The position numbers were made by a program, and so were the translations under genes. The notes under the pieces were generated by a model. That model was not told where the DNA came from. It made no database searches and was given only the letters and a program-made list of their open reading frames with translations. From an uncultured Treponema sp. (GTDB lineage: Bacteria; Spirochaetota; Spirochaetia; Treponematales; Treponemataceae): a DNA stretch of 64,000 nt. Position 1 is the stretch's first letter. The number at the start of each line of letters is the position of its first letter. The stretch covers positions 186,001-250,000 of the forward strand of contig NZ_CAKVAM010000001.1 of the NCBI RefSeq assembly GCF_934725225.1. Reading direction: 5' to 3'. Below are positions 15,461-24,472 of the stretch, piece after piece.

Positions 15461-15571
15461 TGTCATTACCGTGCTTAATACTGCGATGTTTGAAAAATAA
15501 GCCTAATCAAAAACTTGCTGAAAGTTTATAATAGATTATAACTAATTTTTTTCAGAAACATTGCGGTGTCA
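15461..15571. repeat. Eroded copy of the palindromic MITE-like element
   Basis: The left part, TGTCATTACCGTGCTTAATA then CTGCGATGTTTG, matches the left end of the element at 51245-51372. The right part, CAGAAACATTGCGGTGTCAG, is the inverted counterpart with its last ~12 bases lost. The middle retains partial symmetry. Confidence 0.55.
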
Positions 15572-15630
15572 GATTCAATAATAAAATCAAAATACTTTTT
15601 ATCAAAACTAAAGAAAAAAAACAATGAATG

Positions 15631-15646
15631 TGTTTCACGTGAAACG
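15631..15646. promoter_or_regulatory. parS-like site 3
   Basis: TGTTTCACGTGAAACG, one mismatch from the perfect palindrome at the last base. Confidence 0.8.
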
Positions 15647-15793
15647 CAAATGTGGAAAAACTATGGAAATTTTTGAATTTTGAAATGAAATTTAATCGCA
15701 AAATTCTGTAATTCTTTGTTTTATAAGAAACTATAATGGATTTTAAATTCTTAAAGAAAATTTTATACTTGTGGAAAAGTTGTTGAAAAACAT

Positions 15794-15809
15794 TGTTTCA
15801 CATGAAACA
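15794..15809. promoter_or_regulatory. parS-like site 4
   Basis: TGTTTCACATGAAACA, one central substitution (G to A). It lies next to a TGTGGAAAA DnaA-box-like 9-mer. Confidence 0.75.
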
Positions 15810-15901
15810 TTTAAAAACATCTATATTTAAATTAAGATAATACAAAATTTAAATAAATTTATAATAAAAACAAATTTGACAAAAATTTAGTAAAATTCCA
15901 T

Positions 15902-15941
15902 AAAAAAAAGCCGCGGAAATTCAAAAGAAAATCCACGGCAA
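15902..15941 (-). terminator. gyrBA operon terminator
   Basis: On the minus strand GCCGTGGA and TCCGCGGC form a stem followed by a run of eight T residues, 19 bases after the gyrA stop codon. Confidence 0.8.
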
Positions 15942-15959
15942 TTTTTCAATTTTTACAAG

Positions 15960-18416
15960 TTATTTTTTTTCATCTTCATCGTTGGCAATTCTATCAACTC
16001 CAACAACGTAATCAGGATCAGTGATTGAAACAACTTTTATTCCACTCGCTCCCCTGCCCTGCACTGTTATATCTTTTGCTTCAACACGGACAGAAGTTCC
16101 TTGGCTTGTAATGCACATAATGCTATCTGAATCACGGACACACAAAGCGCCTATGATTTCGCCTTTGTCTTCAACATTGCCAAATATCTTTTGACCGCCA
16201 GTTCCTCTTCCGTGGGCATTGAATTCTGCGGAATCAACTCTTTTTCCTATGCCTTTTTCTGTAACTACAAGAATTTTTGAATCAGGTTCTGTATGAATCC
16301 TTATAGCGGAACAAAGCTCATCGCCTTCGGAAAGTTTTAATCCAGCAACACCGCGGCTAGATCTTCCCATTGGACGAACATCTTCTTCATTGATTCTTAA
16401 TGCTTGTCCACGGCGGCTTACAAGAAGCAGCTCATCTTTTCCTGTTGAAAGAATTGCGCTTACAAGAGTATCTCCTTCATCAAGACGAACAGCCTGCATT
16501 CCACGCGATTTTGCATTTCTAAAGTCGCTTGTAGGAGTTTTCTTGACAACGCCATTTGCAGTAGCCATAAACAAATAATTATTTTCTGAAAATTCCTTTA
16601 AGCTGACAATCGCTGTAATATCTTCATTCGCGCTGACAGAAAGAAGGCTTTTTATATGTGAACCGCGACTCGTCTTTGACGCTTCAGGAATTTCATGGAC
16701 TTTTATCCAGTAAGCTTTTCCTTCAGTTGTAATAAACATCAAATAATCATGCGTTGAAGCGACAAACATTTGATTTATATAGTCTTCTTCAACAAGTTTT
16801 GCTGAAATAGTACCTTTGCCGCCTCTTCCCTGGCTCTTATACTGGCTTACAGAAACTCTCTTGATATAGCCAAGCTTAGAAACAAGAATGACCATATCTT
16901 CTTCTTTTATCATGTCTTCAACATTTATGCTTTCAACTTCACCGGCGACAATATCAGTTTTTCTATCGTCTCCGTATTTTTCAGAAAGCTCATTTGTTTC
17001 GTCTTTTATAATCGCAAGAATTTTTTCGTGGTGAGCAAGCAAATCTTCGCAATGGGCAATAAAAGCCTTTACTTCTTCCATTTCCTTACGAAGCTCGTCG
17101 ATGCGCAAATTTGTAAGACGACCAAGACGCATTTCAACAATAGCTTCAGCCTGAATCTCATCAAATCCAAAACGCTGCATAAGCTTGGCTTTGGCTTCAG
17201 TTTCATCACGGCTAGAGCGAATCATTTTTATAACTTCATCAATCGCATCAACAGCTGTAATCAACGCTTCCAGAATATGTTCACGCGCACGAGCCTTGTT
17301 CAAGTCAAAAGTTACGCGTCGAGTTATAACTTCATCACGATGATCAACAAAGCATTTTATAATTTGCTTTAAATTTAAAATCTGCGGACGGCCTTTTACA
17401 AGCGCAAGATTTATAACTCCAAAACTTGACTGCAACGCTGTTTTTGCAAAAAGCTGATTTATTACAACTTTTGTTATTGCGCCACGCTTTAAATGAATTA
17501 CAATTCTCATTCCGCTTCTGTCGGAAGATTCGTCATTTATTGCACTGATTCCATCGATAACTTTATCACGCGCAAGCTCTCCGATTTTTTCACAAAGAGT
17601 TCTTGTATTCACTCCGTAAGGAACTTCTGTAAATACAATCGATTCAAGTCCAGTTTTGCTTACTTCAATATTGAACCTTCCGCGGACAAGAATTTTTCCA
17701 CGTCCAGTTCTGTAAGCATCTGCAATTCCCTGTTTTCCAAAAATAATTCCGCCTGTAGGAAAATCTGGACCTTTTATATGATTTAAAAGCTCATCGACTG
17801 TTATATCCTGATTATCAATATATGCGCTTATGGCGCTTGCAACTTCACGCAGATTGTGAGGCGGCATATTTGTAGCCATTCCGACAGCGATTCCAACAGA
17901 GCCATTGCACAAAAGAAACGGAAACTTTGAAGGCAAAACTGTAGGTTCTTCCTTTGTGTCATCATAGTTAGGAATCATGTCTACAGTGTCTTTGTTTATA
18001 TCTTCAACCATTTCCTCGGCAATTTTTGTCATTTTTGCTTCGGTATAACGGTAAGCGGCTGGAGGATCTCCGGCTATTGTTCCGAAATTTCCGCCCGGAT
18101 GAACTACAATATAACGCTGGCTGAAATCCTGTCCAAGTCGAACAAGAGCATCATAAACAGAAGCATCTCCATGAGGATGATATTTTCCAAGAACATCACC
18201 GACAATCGTGGCGCATTTTTTTGTTTTTCCGCCTGCAGAAAGATGGTTTTCTTCCATGGAATAAATAATTCTGCGGTGAACAGGCTTTAAACCATCGCGG
18301 GAATCAGGAAGAGCGCGGCTTACAATAACAGACATTGAATAGTCAATAAAAGCCTGCTTTACTTCATCTTCAATCGGAATTTTTATAAGATTTGTTGTAT
18401 TTTCTGTGTTTTCCAT
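15960..18416 (-). CDS. gyrA: DNA gyrase subunit A
   Basis: 818 residues. The N-terminal breakage-reunion domain has catalytic Tyr124 in RYTEAKM and the quinolone-contact helix HPHGDASVYDA (residues 80-90). The C-terminal beta-pinwheel contains the GyrA-box QGRGGKGT, which separates gyrase from topoisomerase IV ParC. With GyrB it introduces negative supercoils using ATP. The residue equivalent to E. coli Ser83 is Ala85, while the Asp87 equivalent (Asp89) is kept. The gene follows gyrB with 8 bases between them and forms an operon running away from dnaA. The start has AGGAT upstream. Confidence 0.97.
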   Translation of the reverse strand: MENTENTTNLIKIPIEDEVKQAFIDYSMSVIVSRALPDSRDGLKPVHRRIIYSMEENHLSAGGKTKKCATIVGDVLGKYHPHGDASVYDALVRLGQDFSQRYIVVHPGGNFGTIAGDPPAAYRYTEAKMTKIAEEMVEDINKDTVDMIPNYDDTKEEPTVLPSKFPFLLCNGSVGIAVGMATNMPPHNLREVASAISAYIDNQDITVDELLNHIKGPDFPTGGIIFGKQGIADAYRTGRGKILVRGRFNIEVSKTGLESIVFTEVPYGVNTRTLCEKIGELARDKVIDGISAINDESSDRSGMRIVIHLKRGAITKVVINQLFAKTALQSSFGVINLALVKGRPQILNLKQIIKCFVDHRDEVITRRVTFDLNKARAREHILEALITAVDAIDEVIKMIRSSRDETEAKAKLMQRFGFDEIQAEAIVEMRLGRLTNLRIDELRKEMEEVKAFIAHCEDLLAHHEKILAIIKDETNELSEKYGDDRKTDIVAGEVESINVEDMIKEEDMVILVSKLGYIKRVSVSQYKSQGRGGKGTISAKLVEEDYINQMFVASTHDYLMFITTEGKAYWIKVHEIPEASKTSRGSHIKSLLSVSANEDITAIVSLKEFSENNYLFMATANGVVKKTPTSDFRNAKSRGMQAVRLDEGDTLVSAILSTGKDELLLVSRRGQALRINEEDVRPMGRSSRGVAGLKLSEGDELCSAIRIHTEPDSKILVVTEKGIGKRVDSAEFNAHGRGTGGQKIFGNVEDKGEIIGALCVRDSDSIMCITSQGTSVRVEAKDITVQGRGASGIKVVSITDPDYVVGVDRIANDEDEKK

Positions 18417-18424
18417 TTTTTATC

Positions 18425-20350
18425 CTAAACATCCAGATTTGCATAAACAGCATTTTCTTCGATAAATTTTCTGCGCGGTTCTACTTCTTCGCCCATGCAA
18501 ATACTGAAAATTCTGTCCGCGGCAACTGCGTCTGGAATCGTAACTACTTTCATTCTGCGTGTTTCTGGATTCATAGTTGTATCCCAAAGCTGGTTTCCGT
18601 CCATTTCACCAAGACCTTTATAACGCTGAACATCAGCTTTTTCTCTTTTGTCTCCAAGTTTTTCCAGCTCAGCATCGCGCTCTTCATCGGAATAAACATA
18701 AATTTTTTGCTTTCCGATTTCAATTTTAAACAAAGGCGGCATTGCAAGATAAACGTAGCCTTTTTCAATAAGCTCGGGCATATATCTGAAGAAAAATGTC
18801 AAAAGCAAAGTCCTAATGTGGCTTCCATCAACATCGGCATCAGCCATTATTATAATTTTGTGATAACGGAGTTTTTCAATATTGAAATCTTTTCCGAATC
18901 CAGCTCCAAGAGAAGCAATTACAGGCTGAAGTTTTTCGTTATTTACAACTTTGTCTGCGCGAACTTTTTCAACATTGAGCATTTTTCCCCACAAAGGAAG
19001 AATTGCCTGGGTTTTAGCATCGCGTCCTTTTTTTGCAGAACCACCCGCAGAATCTCCTTCGACAATGTAAACTTCGCATTCAGCGGCATTTTTTGAAGAA
19101 CAATCGCTCAATTTTCCCGGAAGTCCGAAACTGTCTATGTTGTTTTTACGGCGCGCGCTGTCTTTAGCCTTTCTTGCGGCAATTCGGGCAGCGGCTTCTC
19201 CAACTGCTTTTTCAAGAATCATTGTTGTAATCTGCGGATTCTGCTCACAGAAAAGTGTAAGTTTTTCTTTTACAAGCGAATCAACATATCCGCGGACTTC
19301 TGAATTTCCCAGTTTGGTTTTTGTCTGGCCTTCAAACTGCGGCTCTGGAATTTTCAATGACAAAACAGCAGTAAGCCCTACCCTAACATCGTCTCCTGTA
19401 AGTTTTTCATCTTTGTCGAGCTTTTTAAGAAGCTTTTCATTTTTTTCAAGAAATTTATTTAGAACCATAGTAAGCGCAATTTTAAAGCCATCAAGATGAG
19501 TTCCGCCTTCTCTAGTATTAATATCATTAACGTAAGAAAAAATATTTTCAGAATAGCTGTCATTATATTGCATTGCAAGTTCTATAATCACATCATTTTC
19601 TTCGCCGTTAATATAAATTGGCTCTTCTGGAATTATTTTTTTTCCTTCATTCAAATAGCTTACATAATGCTTGATTCCGCCTTCAAATTTAAAGACAACT
19701 TCCTTTGGATTTTCAAGACGCTCATCACGAAAAATGATTGTTATTCCAGGATTTAAAAATGCAAGTTCTCTAAGCCTTGTAGAAAGAACATCAAAATTAT
19801 AAGTTGTTGTTTCTGTAAAAATCGAAGCATCTGCTTTCCAGCGGATTGTAGTTCCATGAAGTCCAGTTTCTCCAATGCATTCAACTTTAGATTTAGGAAT
19901 TCCTTCCGCGTACTTTTGATGATAACGTTTCCCGTCTTTATTTACAAAAGCTTCCATCCAAACAGAAAGCGCATTTACGCAGGAAACTCCAACTCCATGA
20001 AGTCCTCCAGAAACTTTATAGTTTGACTTGTCAAATTTTCCGCCGGCATGAAGACGAGTAAGAACAAGTTCAAGCGCTGAAATATGTTCTGTAGGATGAA
20101 TATCAACCGGAATTCCACGTCCATTGTCTTCTACACGGCAAATATCGTCTTTTTCAAGAGCCACAGTAATTTGCGTACAATAGCCAGCCATGGCTTCATC
20201 AATACTGTTGTCAACAACTTCATAAACAAGATGATGAAGTCCATTTGGTCCTGTAGAACCTATGTACATTCCAGGTCTTTTTCTTACAGCTTCAAGCCCT
20301 TTTAAAACCTGAATGCTTCCTGCTCCGTATTGATTGTTTTCTTCAGACAT
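18425..20350 (-). CDS. gyrB: DNA gyrase subunit B
   Basis: 641 residues. The GHKL ATPase domain shows EAVRKRPGMYIGSTG, EVVDNSIDEAMAGY, DNGRGIPVDIH and GGLHGVGVSCVNALS. The TOPRIM domain shows EGDSAGGSAKKGRD and MADADVDGSHIRTL. It ends with a short C-terminal tail region including QRYKGLGEMDGNQLWDT, so it is of the ~640-residue class. The open frame reaches 20422, but the ATG at 20350 has GGAG upstream and matches the usual N-terminus (MSEENNQYGAGSIQVL). It is head-to-head with dnaA across 111 bases that contain both promoters. Confidence 0.97.
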   Translation of the reverse strand: MSEENNQYGAGSIQVLKGLEAVRKRPGMYIGSTGPNGLHHLVYEVVDNSIDEAMAGYCTQITVALEKDDICRVEDNGRGIPVDIHPTEHISALELVLTRLHAGGKFDKSNYKVSGGLHGVGVSCVNALSVWMEAFVNKDGKRYHQKYAEGIPKSKVECIGETGLHGTTIRWKADASIFTETTTYNFDVLSTRLRELAFLNPGITIIFRDERLENPKEVVFKFEGGIKHYVSYLNEGKKIIPEEPIYINGEENDVIIELAMQYNDSYSENIFSYVNDINTREGGTHLDGFKIALTMVLNKFLEKNEKLLKKLDKDEKLTGDDVRVGLTAVLSLKIPEPQFEGQTKTKLGNSEVRGYVDSLVKEKLTLFCEQNPQITTMILEKAVGEAAARIAARKAKDSARRKNNIDSFGLPGKLSDCSSKNAAECEVYIVEGDSAGGSAKKGRDAKTQAILPLWGKMLNVEKVRADKVVNNEKLQPVIASLGAGFGKDFNIEKLRYHKIIIMADADVDGSHIRTLLLTFFFRYMPELIEKGYVYLAMPPLFKIEIGKQKIYVYSDEERDAELEKLGDKREKADVQRYKGLGEMDGNQLWDTTMNPETRRMKVVTIPDAVAADRIFSICMGEEVEPRRKFIEENAVYANLDV

Positions 20351-20423
20351 GAAAAACTCCGAAATTTCCGCAAAATGAAATGTATATAAAATAGAAATAA
20401 ATTGAAAAATAAGTATACTCATA

Positions 20424-20453
20424 TTGAAGAAAAAAGTAAAGACAGAGTATAAT
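20424..20453 (+). promoter_or_regulatory. dnaA promoter, nearly leaderless
   Basis: TTGAAG at 20424-20429, 18-base spacer, consensus TATAAT at 20448-20453. The ATG at 20462 follows after 8 bases, without a ribosome-binding site. Confidence 0.7.
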
Positions 20454-20461
20454 TGTAAGCT

Positions 20462-21916
20462 ATGAGTGAACAGAATTACCGAGCTTTTTGGGATGAAGCC
20501 TTAAAACAAATCCACGATGAATACAAACTAAAAGGACTGGAGTCAGAATTCAAGCTTTGGTTCAACATGGAATATGTAGAAGATACAATTGAAACTATAA
20601 CCGTATCTGTACCCTCTGATTTCATGTGGATTAGCATGGTAAATAAAGGTTATGTAAACGCAGTAGAATCAAAAATAGCTGAACTTTCAGGACAAAACAT
20701 AAATTTAACTTATATATTGAAAAAACGAAATTCTCAAAAAGAACCTGAATCAAATTCTGTACCCAAAACTGCAACCATTGATTCTGAAAATTCAAATATT
20801 TCAAATGAAGCTGAAATCAATTCAGAAAAAAAATCTGCACCCATAAATTCTGTACCCACTTTTAAAATTCATCCTCAGTTAAGCGAAGATTACACATTTG
20901 AAAAATTCGTAAAAGGCGAAAACAGCGAATTTGCTTACAGTGCATCCCTTGCAGCCGCAAAAGAGCCAGGCAGAAGGTTCAATCCTCTTTTAATTTACGG
21001 AGGAGTCGGACTTGGAAAAACTCACTTAATGCAATCAATCGGAAATTACATTTACAATAATCCGCCTGAAGGAAAAGAAAACATAAAAATCTGCTACATA
21101 AGCGCGGAAAATTTCTTAAACGAATTTACTTTTTCTTTAAGAGACGGAACTTCCGAAAAATTTAAAAACAAATACAGAAAACTTGATGTTCTTCTCTTAG
21201 ACGACATTCATTTTCTCGAAGACAAAATTCAGACGCAGGAAGAGCTTTTTTACACATTTGAAGAGCTTTACAGAACTCACGCTCAAATTGTTTTTACTTG
21301 CGACCGTCCGATTTCGGAACTGAACGGAATTGAAGACAGATTAAAATCAAGGTTTTCAATGGGAACAACAATAGATTTGCAGCCGCCAAGCTACGAAATA
21401 AGAAAAGCAATTCTCTTAAAAAAACTTGAAATAAAGAAAAAATCAGTTCCAGAAGATGTAATTGACTTCATCGCAAAAAATATTCAGTCGAACGTGCGCG
21501 AACTTGGAGCTTGCCTTGATAAAATGATTGGCTACGCTGAGCTTTTGCAGAAAAATCTTACAATCGATATTGCAAAAAAACTTTTAAGCGACAACATAAG
21601 CAAAGTTTCCGACGGCTCAATTTCAATAGACACAATTCAAAAAGTTGTCGCCAATCATTACAACATTTCTTTAAGCGACATAAAAGGTGTAAAACGCAAC
21701 AAAAAAATAGCATATTCGCGCCACATCGCAATTTACATTTCACGGATTTTAACTGAATCTTCATTCAATGAAATCGCTGCTGAATTCGGCGGGAAAGACC
21801 ATTCAACAATAATGCACAGCTACAACACAATTGAACTTCAGCTTAAAACAGATGAAAGTTTAAACTCAACAATTGAGCTTCTTATAAAAGAAATAAAAGA
21901 TTACAAGAGGCTTTAA
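20462..21916 (+). CDS. dnaA: Chromosomal replication initiator DnaA
   Basis: 484 residues. Domain I is N-terminal (FWDEALKQIHDEY). Domain II is a poorly conserved, Ser/Glu-rich linker (~85-145). Domain III is the AAA+ ATPase with Walker A GGVGLGKTHLMQ, Walker B LLLDDIHFL and an arginine-finger region near ELNGIEDRLKSRFSMG. Domain IV is the DNA-binding helix-turn-helix with signature GGKDHSTIMHSYNTI. It melts oriC and loads the helicase. The predicted origin lies immediately downstream. Its promoter places the transcript start almost at the ATG. Confidence 0.97.
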   Translation: MSEQNYRAFWDEALKQIHDEYKLKGLESEFKLWFNMEYVEDTIETITVSVPSDFMWISMVNKGYVNAVESKIAELSGQNINLTYILKKRNSQKEPESNSVPKTATIDSENSNISNEAEINSEKKSAPINSVPTFKIHPQLSEDYTFEKFVKGENSEFAYSASLAAAKEPGRRFNPLLIYGGVGLGKTHLMQSIGNYIYNNPPEGKENIKICYISAENFLNEFTFSLRDGTSEKFKNKYRKLDVLLLDDIHFLEDKIQTQEELFYTFEELYRTHAQIVFTCDRPISELNGIEDRLKSRFSMGTTIDLQPPSYEIRKAILLKKLEIKKKSVPEDVIDFIAKNIQSNVRELGACLDKMIGYAELLQKNLTIDIAKKLLSDNISKVSDGSISIDTIQKVVANHYNISLSDIKGVKRNKKIAYSRHIAIYISRILTESSFNEIAAEFGGKDHSTIMHSYNTIELQLKTDESLNSTIELLIKEIKDYKRL

Positions 21917-22208
21917 TTTCAGTGGAAAACTATATTCAAATATGTTATAATCTTGTGGAAAAAATAAGGATTTTATAAAAAAAGTGAATTTGTGGAAAAA
22001 AAGTGAATTCATTTCGTTGATTTTTGCACAACTTAATTTCTTTTAATGCAAAAAGAAAAATCACTTTTCCATAAATCCACAGGCACTATTACTACTATTA
22101 CTAAAATTTATAAATTTATAAATTTAATATAGCTTGTGTATAAAAATTCATTTGCTTTCTAAAAGCGAATAATTATGCAAAATTGTATAGTAAAACCAGG
22201 AGAAATAT
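21917..22208. other. oriC: Predicted oriC (dnaA-dnaN intergenic region)
   Basis: DnaA-box-like 9-mers occur on the minus strand at 21921-21929 (reads AGTGGAAAA on plus), 21954-21962 and 21991-21999 (TGTGGAAAA). On the plus strand TTTTCCATA (22065-22073) directly abuts AAATCCACA (22073-22081). These are followed by GGC, six consecutive DnaA-trio triplets CTA/TTA (22086-22103) and an AT-only unwinding tract with repeated AAATTTAT (22104-22131). This is the same order as the basal unwinding system described in Bacillus. The preferred box appears to be TTTTCCACA, not TTATCCACA. Confidence 0.88.
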
Positions 22209-23333
22209 ATGAGATTTACATTTGACAAAGACACAATGATTAAAGAAATTTCAATTGCCCAGGAAATTATTTCAACAAAAAACATGGGCTCAATTCTTTC
22301 AAATATTCTTATCATTGCTCAGGAAAATAAGCTGACTATAAAAGCAACTGACATAAAAGTTAACTTTGAAACTCAAGTTCCTGTTCAAATAACTGAAGAA
22401 GGAACAACAACAGTTTACTGTGATAAATTCATGGGAATTTTAAATTCTCTTCCTTCTGGAGAAATTGAATTTAATCAGGAAAAGAAAGAAGGCGAAGAGC
22501 AGTCTATAAATGTAATAATCAAGCCTGTAGATAAAAAAATCAAATTTCAGATGAAAAGCATGTCTCAGGAAAAATTCCCTGAATTTTATTCAGCTGAAAA
22601 TGTTCCTTATTTTGAAGTTTCATCAAAAGATATAAAAGAAATGATAGCTCAGACTTCTTTTGCAGTAAGCGAAGACGAAACCCGCTATTTTATGAACGGT
22701 GTTTTCTTTGAGAAAAAAGGAGACAACTTGAATATGGTTGCCACAGATGGCCGTCGCTTGAGCTTTGTTTCAAAATCAATTCTTGCCGGAATAAGCGAAT
22801 TTCCTTCAGCTATAGTTCATCCAAAAATTTTGAATATCATATTGAAGCACGCTCCTGAAGAAGGAAATATTTTTGTGGCTGTTGTTGATAAAATGATTTT
22901 CTTTAAATTCGGAAACTACAGATTTGGCGCGGCGCTTTTGGAAGGACAGTTTCCTAATTATGAGCGTGTTATTCCTGAGCATCAGGCTTATAGTTTTCAG
23001 GTTTACAGAGCTGATTTGGTGGATGCTCTTAAACGTGTTGCACTTATGGTTGATAAAAAAGCTGGACGCATATTCTTTAATATTTCTGATGGAGTTTTAA
23101 AAATAACATCTTCGCAGTCGGACATGGGAAGCGCAGACGAAGAAATTCCGTGCCAATATCAGGGAGATTCTTATACAATCGCATTGAATTTCCGTTATAT
23201 TGAAGAACCTTTAAAAGGCATAAATTCTGAAAAAATCGCATTTGAATTCACGGAAGAAATGAAAGCCGTTACAATGCGCCCTGAGCCAGCTGAAGATTAT
23301 TTCCACATAATAATGCCAATGCAAAAGGAATAG
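22209..23333 (+). CDS. dnaN: DNA polymerase III beta subunit (sliding clamp)
   Basis: 374 residues, the usual length for three repeats of the clamp fold. The start MRFTFDKDTMIKEISIAQEIISTKN, the mid-protein segment MVATDGRRLSFVSK near residue 175 and the C-terminal HIIMPM (homologous to the clamp-loader contact end, normally ...MPMR/ML) are recognisable. The clamp tethers polymerase and other factors to DNA. AGGAGAAAT precedes the ATG. It is the first gene of the dnaN-recF-DciA-like cluster. Confidence 0.96.
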   Translation: MRFTFDKDTMIKEISIAQEIISTKNMGSILSNILIIAQENKLTIKATDIKVNFETQVPVQITEEGTTTVYCDKFMGILNSLPSGEIEFNQEKKEGEEQSINVIIKPVDKKIKFQMKSMSQEKFPEFYSAENVPYFEVSSKDIKEMIAQTSFAVSEDETRYFMNGVFFEKKGDNLNMVATDGRRLSFVSKSILAGISEFPSAIVHPKILNIILKHAPEEGNIFVAVVDKMIFFKFGNYRFGAALLEGQFPNYERVIPEHQAYSFQVYRADLVDALKRVALMVDKKAGRIFFNISDGVLKITSSQSDMGSADEEIPCQYQGDSYTIALNFRYIEEPLKGINSEKIAFEFTEEMKAVTMRPEPAEDYFHIIMPMQKE

Positions 23334-23350
23334 AAACTAAAGCATAAAAA

Positions 23351-24472
23351 ATGCCTTTTCTTTCTCTGTCTCCATATAATTTTAGAAATCTCTGCAATGA
23401 AAATATAGATTTGTCATCAAAAGAAATTTATTTTGTCGGAAAAAATGGACAGGGAAAGAGCAATCTTTTAGAATCACTTTATTATTCTGCTTACGGCTCA
23501 TCATTTAGAACTCATATTGATTCAGAAGTTATAAAAAAAAATGAAAATGAAATGAGCCTTCGCTGTTTGTTCAGAGAAGAAAACGGAACTTCTCATACAA
23601 CTTCAATTATTTTAAAAGAAAGGCTTAAAAAAATAGAAAAAGACGGAAAAATTCTTCACGACCGAAAAGAACTTATAAATACAATGCCGTGCGTTCTTTA
23701 TAGCCATGAAGATTTGGATTTTGCTGTAGGTTCTCCGGAAAGAAGAAGATTTTTCATAGATCAGTCGTTGAGCATGTATGATGTTCTTTACATTGACATT
23801 ATGAGAAAATACAAGAGAATTCTAAAAAACAGAAATTTAAGTTTAAAAGAAAAGCATTACGATTTGCTTGAAACTTATGATTTTCAGCTTGCTCAAAATG
23901 GACTTGAAATTCAGAAAAAAAGAAAAGACGCTGTTTTTGGATTTAACCAGATTTTTGGAAAACTTTACGAGCAGGTAACTGGAATTTCTGGAGTTTCCAT
24001 AAAATATATTCCGTCTTGGAAAAATAAATCAGACAATTTGAATTCTCCTTTTTTTGACAGAAATATTCCGTCAGTTGATTATGTTGTTGATTATTTAAAT
24101 AAAACAAGGGAGCAGGAAAAAATAATCGGCTCTTCAATGAGCGGACCACATCGGGATAAAATTGTGTTTGAAAAAGAAGGAATTCCGTTTGTTCCAACAG
24201 CGTCTACTGGACAAAAAAGGCTTATAGCTTTGATTTTAAGAACTGGGCAGGCTGTTTTTTATAAGCAGATTACTTCAAGAAAGCCTGTTTTGCTTATGGA
24301 CGATGTTCTTCTTGAGCTTGATCCTGAAAAAAGACAAAAAGTAACTTCTCTTTTGCCTGAATATGACCAGCTTTTCTGTACTTTTCTTCCGGGAGAACCT
24401 TACAAAAATTACAAACGGGAAAGCACAAGAGTTTACAAAATTCAAGACGGAAAATGGGAAGATTCGGAATGA
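23351..24472 (+). CDS. recF: DNA replication and repair protein RecF
   Basis: 373 residues of the SMC-like ABC ATPase RecF, which loads RecA with RecO/RecR at gaps. Walker A is GKNGQGKSNLLES near residue 34. The start LSPYNFRNLCNENIDLS is typical. The signature region STGQKRLIALILRTGQA near ~278 and Walker B PVLLMDDVLLELD near ~313 are intact. It is 17 bases after dnaN and overlaps the next start codon (ATGA), indicating co-translation. Confidence 0.94.
   Translation: MPFLSLSPYNFRNLCNENIDLSSKEIYFVGKNGQGKSNLLESLYYSAYGSSFRTHIDSEVIKKNENEMSLRCLFREENGTSHTTSIILKERLKKIEKDGKILHDRKELINTMPCVLYSHEDLDFAVGSPERRRFFIDQSLSMYDVLYIDIMRKYKRILKNRNLSLKEKHYDLLETYDFQLAQNGLEIQKKRKDAVFGFNQIFGKLYEQVTGISGVSIKYIPSWKNKSDNLNSPFFDRNIPSVDYVVDYLNKTREQEKIIGSSMSGPHRDKIVFEKEGIPFVPTASTGQKRLIALILRTGQAVFYKQITSRKPVLLMDDVLLELDPEKRQKVTSLLPEYDQLFCTFLPGEPYKNYKRESTRVYKIQDGKWEDSE

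Larger units (their letters stand above)
15144..15959. other. 816-bp non-coding region between argA and gyrA with parS sites, a MITE remnant and DnaA-box-like 9-mers
   Basis: No credible gene. It contains three parS-like sites (15200, 15631, 15794), a degenerate palindromic element (15461-15571), and TGTGGAAAA DnaA-box-like sequences at 15651-15659 and 15770-15778. The argA and gyrA terminators lie at either end. The region is very AT-rich. It looks like a partition/origin-proximal control region. Confidence 0.7.

Noticed and set aside
23527..23540. Poly-A run in recF as a phase-variation tract
   Set aside because: A runs are common in this AT-rich genome and the gene is an essential-type housekeeping gene with an intact frame.
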